Below are positions 6,834 to 6,921 of a DNA stretch of 6,921 nucleotides, in pieces. The stretch lies in assembly GCA_002786505.1 (NCBI GenBank), contig PCTK01000196.1:1619-8539 (forward strand), in the 5' to 3' direction. Under the pieces are notes generated by a model. That model did no database searches. It was not told the DNA's origin and saw only the letters and a list, made by a program, of their open reading frames with translations. Made by a program: the position numbers and the translations under genes. Within the stretch, counting starts at the first letter, position 1; each line of letters opens with the position of its first letter. Source of the stretch: Nitrospinae bacterium CG22_combo_CG10-13_8_21_14_all_47_10 (GTDB lineage: Bacteria > Nitrospinota > Nitrospinia > Nitrospinales > VA-1).

Positions 6834-6835
6834 CA
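6792..6835 (-). repeat. Short dispersed repeat copy, left (inverted) arm, 44 nt
   Basis: On the minus strand this reads TGTCATTCTGAGGAG... ending ...GACGAAGAATCTCT. That is the layout of a palindromic short repeat often found many times in intergenic DNA of diverse bacteria. Its ends are exact reverse complements of the right arm: 11 bp at AGAGATTCTTC (6792-6802) with GAAGAATCTCT (6890-6900), and 11 bp at TCAGAATGACA (6825-6835) with TGTCATTCTGA in either right-hand unit. Compared with the right unit it carries about 15 extra internal bases. Confidence 0.75.
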
Positions 6836-6852
6836 AAATAGAGTTTTTTGAA

Positions 6853-6900
6853 TGTCATTCTGAACGATGGGTGTCATTCTGAACGAAGTGAAGAATCTCT
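6853..6900 (+). repeat. Short dispersed repeat copy, right arm, with a 19-nt tandem duplication
   Basis: TGTCATTCTGAACGA occurs at 6853-6867 and again at 6872-6886, forming tandem 19-nt units (6853-6871 and 6872-6890). The second unit continues to GAAGAATCTCT, completing the repeat. The right arm faces the left arm across a 17-nt AT-rich spacer (6836-6852). TCAGAATGACA/TGTCATTCTGA can therefore form an 11-bp perfect stem, and the transcript could fold into a hairpin downstream of recJ. A role as a bidirectional terminator or mRNA-stabilising element is possible but not shown. Confidence 0.75.
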
Positions 6901-6921
6901 GCTGTTGAGGTATTTCATTTG

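Noticed and set aside
6634..6877. Minus-strand frames across the right edge containing VILRSPFLWVTKNLS and CHSEEPVSLGDEESL type peptides
   Set aside because: These peptides are translations of the dispersed repeat in two frames, a well-known source of spurious ORFs. There is no ribosome site or domain.
1..6921. Search for an IS element, prophage, CRISPR array, toxin-antitoxin pair, tRNA or riboswitch
   Set aside because: No transposase, integrase, phased short repeats with spacers, cloverleaf sequence or known riboswitch core was recognised on either strand.

Overview
The window looks like chromosomal DNA of a Gram-negative (diderm) bacterium of moderate GC content. A classical autotransporter with a C-terminal outer-membrane barrel ending in Phe, and a lipobox-bearing M48 metalloprotease, point to an outer membrane. 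The lineage cannot be fixed from sequence alone. The short repeat family at the right edge (TGTCATTCTGAACGAAG...GAAGAATCTCT type) and the style of the RNase HII and RecJ proteins suggest, with low confidence, a deltaproteobacteria-like or Nitrospinota-like organism.

Left part (1-3156, + strand): the 3' portion of a large autotransporter gene. It has a Thr/Gly/Asn-rich, cysteine-free, repeat-built passenger, a helical linker, and a barrel of about 270 residues. After a short gap comes a gene for an exported alpha/beta hydrolase. Both are on the same strand and close enough to be co-transcribed.

Middle (3165-4025, - strand): an M48-family periplasmic or outer-membrane lipoprotein metalloprotease, LoiP/YcaL-like, convergent with the hydrolase (8 bp between stop codons). 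Its upstream region holds a very good sigma70-type promoter, TTGTAA-17-TATAAT. The -10 box lies only 6 bp from the ATG, so a leaderless transcript is predicted. A perfect 12-bp dyad sits just upstream of the -35 box.

Right part (about 4174-6559, + strand): rnhB (RNase HII) followed 4 bp later by recJ (single-strand 5'-3' exonuclease), a compact genome-maintenance pair. The last 362 bases contain no secure gene. They hold a doubtful small reading frame with a CxxC motif, which runs into an inverted pair of short dispersed-repeat copies, one with a tandem 19-nt duplication.

I see no phage, CRISPR, IS transposase, tRNA or rRNA, and no clear new multi-gene system. The observations most worth following are the leaderless M48 promoter with its adjacent dyad, the repeat cluster that appears to interrupt a reading frame, the C8 tract near the start of recJ, and the modular autotransporter passenger.
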